A DNA stretch of 9,520 nucleotides from the NCBI GenBank assembly GCA_964535315.1, contig CAZHTS010000128.1:1-9520 (forward strand), given 5' to 3'. The notes beneath the pieces were generated by a model, which worked only from the letters and a program-made list of their open reading frames with translations, was not told the origin of the DNA and did no database searches. Of the stretch, positions 7,428-9,520 are shown one piece after another (position 1 is the first letter of the stretch; the number at the start of each line of letters is the position of its first letter). A program made the position numbers and the translations under genes. The DNA is from CAZHTS01 sp964535315 (GTDB lineage Bacteria > Chloroflexota > Anaerolineae > Anaerolineales > Anaerolineaceae).

Positions 7428-8282
7428 TCAGGTCTCGCTCGGAAGTTGGATGTGTAACAAACGGGGATGGCCGGCGTAGTCGTGGTGGAGGTGGATGCTG
7501 GCCTGGGGAAAGATTTCATAGGCCAGGGCGGGGGCCGATTGGCCCTGGCCGGCCTCGATTTCGAGCAGGAGGCAGGCGGCGGGCGCCAGGCAGGCGGGCG
7601 CCTGGGCCAGCAGGCGGGCGATCAGCCGCAGCCCATCCGGGCCGCCGTCCAGCGCCAGGTGGGGTTCGTGTTGGGCCACCGCCAGGTGATGCAGGGTGGC
7701 GGTGGGGATGTAGGGCAGGTTGGCGCACAGCAGATCGAACGGGCCGGGCATCTGTTCGAGCAGATCGGAGCAGACGAAGTGGATGCGGTCTGCCAGTCCG
7801 TGGCTGCGGCTGTTGGCGGCGGCCACAGCCAGGGCAGCGGGAGAGCGGTCGCCGGCGGTGACGGACAGGTCGGGGAGGGTGTGCGCCAGGGCGACGGCGA
7901 TGCAGCCCGAGCCGGTGCCGACGTCGGCGGCGCGGCGGCGGCCGGGGTGAGCGTGTAGCCAAAGGATGGCGCGTTCGACGAGCAGTTCGGTCTCGGGGCG
8001 GGGGACGAGGACATCGGGCGAAACGATCAGTTCCAGGCCATAGAATTCGCGCCGGCCGGTGATATAGGCCAGCGGCTCACCGTTTTGCAGGCGCGCCAGG
8101 GCGTGGCGAAGAGCGGCCCACTGCTCGGGGTCGAGCGGCCGTTCGGGATGGGCGAGGATCTGCGCCCGGCTCAGGCCGGTGACGTGCGCCAGCAAGGCCT
8201 GTGCTTCGAGCGCAGGAATGGGGTATGTGCTGCCCTGCCGGCTGGCGTCGGCCAGCCAATCGCCAAAACTATTCGTCGTCAT
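7428..8282 (-). CDS. prmC: PrmC (HemK), release factor glutamine methyltransferase
   Basis: A SAM-dependent enzyme that N5-methylates the glutamine of the GGQ motif in RF1 and RF2, improving peptide release. The 284-residue length is normal for the family. An N-terminal helical substrate-recognition domain (about 1-80, with EPLAYITGRREFYGLEL at its end) precedes VLVPRPETELLVE (91-103). The SAM-binding GTGSGCIA (122-129) follows, then the catalytic motif at 188-191 and EPHLALDGGPDGL (206-218). The catalytic motif reads NLPY rather than the usual NPPY; the Asn and Tyr that hold the glutamine amide are kept. It starts at the ATG at 8280-8282, 14 nt inside the 3' end of prfA, the gene for its own substrate. 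A GGAGG directly abuts the ATG with no spacer, so initiation probably depends on ribosomes finishing prfA. tsaC follows after 3 nt. Confidence 0.95.
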   Translation of the reverse strand: MTTNSFGDWLADASRQGSTYPIPALEAQALLAHVTGLSRAQILAHPERPLDPEQWAALRHALARLQNGEPLAYITGRREFYGLELIVSPDVLVPRPETELLVERAILWLHAHPGRRRAADVGTGSGCIAVALAHTLPDLSVTAGDRSPAALAVAAANSRSHGLADRIHFVCSDLLEQMPGPFDLLCANLPYIPTATLHHLAVAQHEPHLALDGGPDGLRLIARLLAQAPACLAPAACLLLEIEAGQGQSAPALAYEIFPQASIHLHHDYAGHPRLLHIQLPSET

Positions 8283-9345
8283 CCTCCAGGCCGGTGGCCG
8301 CCAGGCGCTCGGTCTCGTCTTGTAGTGAGAGTTCCTCGATGAAGATGTTCAGGTCGCCGTTCAGGACGCCGGGCAGGTTGTAGGAGGACACGTTGATGCG
8401 GTGGTCGGTGACGCGCGACTGGGGGAAGTTGTACGTGCGGATTTTTTCGGAGCGTTCGCCGCTGCCGGCTTGCGAACGGCGGGTCTCTTCCAGTTCGTGC
8501 TGGCGTTTTTGCGCCTCGATCTCGTACAGGCGGGCGCGCAGGATGCTCATGGCGCGCAGCCGGTTTTGCAACTGCGAACGCTCGTCCTGGCAGGCGACGA
8601 CGATACCGGTAGGCAGATGGGTGATACGGATGGCGGTCGAGTTTTTCTGTACGTTCTGGCCGCCGGCGCCGGCCGAGCGGTAGATGTCCACGCGAATGTC
8701 GGATTCGGGGATCTGTACGTCAACCTCTTCCACTTCGGCCAGGACGACGACGGTGATGGTGGAGGTATGGATGCGCCCGGCGGCTTCGGTGGCGGGCACG
8801 CGCTGGACGCGATGGACGCCGGATTCGTATTTCAGGCGCGAGTAGGCGCCCTTGCCTTTGACCAGGAAGATGATTTCCTTGAACCCGCCGATGCCGGTCT
8901 CGTTTTGCGAGAGGACTTCTACCGCCCAGCGGTTGCGCTCGGCGTAGAGCGAGTACATGCGGAACAGGTCGGCGGCAAACAGAGCGGCTTCCTCACCGCC
9001 GGTGCCGGCGCGAATCTCAACGATGACGTTGCGCTCGTCGCGCGGGTCTTTGGGCAGCAGCAGCCCTTTGAGCTCTTTTTCAAGCTGGCCGACCTGGGGT
9101 TCGAGTTCTTGTAGATCGTTGAGCGCCAGCTGGCGCAGATCTTCGTCTTCGATGTCTTGCAGACTGCGCGCTTCTTCGATGCGCTGCAGCACGAGGCGGT
9201 ATTCGCCGGCTTTGTTGACGATGGGTTCCATTTCGGCGCGTTCTTTGGCCAGTTCGGCGGCGCGCTGGTAATCTTCGCCCACCTGTTCCAGTTCTTTGCC
9301 AATTTCGTTGTAGCGGTTTTCAATTATGGCTATTTTATCAAGCAT
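8269..9345 (-). CDS. prfA: Peptide chain release factor 1
   Basis: Class I release factor that reads UAA and UAG in the ribosomal A site and triggers peptide release. At 358 residues it has the full RF1 length, with an N-terminal helical domain (about 1-105) and a conserved IRAGTGGEEAALFAADL stretch (111-127). The RVPATEA stretch carries the stop-codon-reading PAT tripeptide (184-186), which identifies RF1 rather than RF2 (SPF). The catalytic GGQ is at 228-230, with Q230 the predicted PrmC target. LPTGIVV and ACQDERSQLQNR follow. The residues after GGQ are NVQKNSTAIRITH, unlike the more common HVNTTDSAVRITH type. The ATG at 9345 gives the expected N terminus; AAGGA at 9359-9363 is 13 nt upstream, a rather long spacing. 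The gene ends in TAG, its own RF1-specific stop, inside the start of prmC. First gene of the leftward cluster. Confidence 0.97.
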   Translation of the reverse strand: MLDKIAIIENRYNEIGKELEQVGEDYQRAAELAKERAEMEPIVNKAGEYRLVLQRIEEARSLQDIEDEDLRQLALNDLQELEPQVGQLEKELKGLLLPKDPRDERNVIVEIRAGTGGEEAALFAADLFRMYSLYAERNRWAVEVLSQNETGIGGFKEIIFLVKGKGAYSRLKYESGVHRVQRVPATEAAGRIHTSTITVVVLAEVEEVDVQIPESDIRVDIYRSAGAGGQNVQKNSTAIRITHLPTGIVVACQDERSQLQNRLRAMSILRARLYEIEAQKRQHELEETRRSQAGSGERSEKIRTYNFPQSRVTDHRINVSSYNLPGVLNGDLNIFIEELSLQDETERLAATGLEDDDE

Positions 9346-9362
9346 AACGGTTCAACAATCCT

Positions 9363-9375
9363 TGCCCGGCGGGCA
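9363..9375 (-). other. Small hairpin abutting the prfA ribosome binding site
   Basis: TGCCC-GCC-GGGCA on the minus strand forms a perfect 5-bp GC-rich stem with a 3-nt loop. Its last base is the first A of the AAGGA ribosome binding site at 9359-9363. A second, AT-only stem (AAAATT at 9380-9385 and AATTTT at 9394-9399, 8-nt loop) lies just upstream in the predicted leader. The pair could tune ribosome access, but short stems like these can arise by chance. Confidence 0.35.
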
Positions 9376-9409
9376 GATAAAAATTTCAGCAGCAATTTTC
9401 AAGATAATT

Positions 9410-9438
9410 ATTATACCAGATGGGCGAGGGTTAAAAAA
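9410..9438 (-). promoter_or_regulatory. Promoter for prfA-prmC-tsaC with extended -10
   Basis: On the minus strand, TGG (9418-9416) followed by TATAAT (9415-9410) is a perfect extended -10 element. It sits in an AT-rich patch that contrasts with the GC-rich surroundings. The -35 region at about 9432-9438 is only a T-run (TTTTTT or TTTTTA), a poor match, which is typical where an extended -10 is present. Transcription would start near 9403, giving a leader of about 58 nt before the prfA ATG. Confidence 0.7.
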
Positions 9439-9456
9439 ACTTTTCTGTCGGAGCAA

Positions 9457-9518
9457 CCGCACCTCGCCTGCCGGCGAAGTAAAGCTTAACGCAAAGCTGG
9501 CCGTTTTAAAAGGTGCGG
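9457..9518. repeat. Inverted repeat pair upstream of prfA
   Basis: CCGCACCT (9457-9464) and AGGTGCGG (9511-9518) are perfect 8-bp inverted copies 46 nt apart, upstream of the prfA promoter in a region with no gene. They could be paired operator half-sites or part of an element continuing past the window edge. A chance 8-mer match is possible. Nothing else recognisable lies between 9440 and 9520. Confidence 0.25.
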
Positions 9519-9520
9519 GG

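Noticed and set aside
6732..7457. Plus-strand open frame of about 240 codons across tsaC
   Set aside because: Gly/Gln/Ala-rich translation with no family features. The minus strand has all TsaC motifs.

Overview
This is a GC-rich bacterial scaffold fragment holding one rightward gene block (about 1-6792) and one leftward block (9345 to 6807) that meet tail to tail with 14 bases between their stop codons. It looks like ordinary chromosome from an environmental or metagenome assembly: a run of exactly 100 N interrupts one gene, and there are no mobile elements, CRISPR arrays, tRNAs or rRNAs. The style of the proteins (actinobacterial/Chloroflexota-like CydDC, an RF1 with an unusual GGQ flank, PrmC with NLPY, an exported VIT-vWA protein) makes me lean to Chloroflexota (Anaerolineae-like). 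That is a guess from memory of the families, not a computed placement.

Rightward block: a possible tail of an upstream gene (1-54); a PhzF-family isomerase-like enzyme (85-882); cydD (925-2617, broken by the N gap at 1776-1875); cydC (2614-4356, overlapping cydD by 4 nt); then, after 72 nt and with its own strong ribosome binding site, an exported VIT + von Willebrand A protein (4429-6792) with an intact metal-binding MIDAS motif, a conserved C-terminal domain and a short anchor-like tail. CydD and CydC form a heterodimeric ABC exporter needed for cytochrome bd assembly (thiol and/or haem handling). The cytochrome bd genes themselves are not in the window.

Leftward block: prfA (release factor 1) - prmC (methyltransferase acting on the RF1/RF2 GGQ glutamine) - tsaC/sua5-type threonylcarbamoyl-AMP synthase. 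This is a widely seen bacterial cluster: a translation terminator, the enzyme that modifies it, and an enzyme of the universal tRNA t6A modification. prfA and prmC overlap by 14 nt; prmC and tsaC are 3 nt apart. A near-ideal extended -10 promoter sits in an AT-rich patch ahead of prfA, and the predicted leader contains two small hairpins, the second abutting the ribosome binding site.

I do not see a clearly new multi-gene system. The items most worth a second look are: prfA is the only identified gene here ending in UAG, a stop that only RF1 reads, and that stop lies just inside prmC; both the RF1 GGQ flank and the PrmC catalytic motif depart from the usual form; cydD may be translated from a leaderless mRNA; and the VIT-vWA protein ends in a Cys-Gly/hydrophobic/Arg tail resembling a C-terminal sorting signal.
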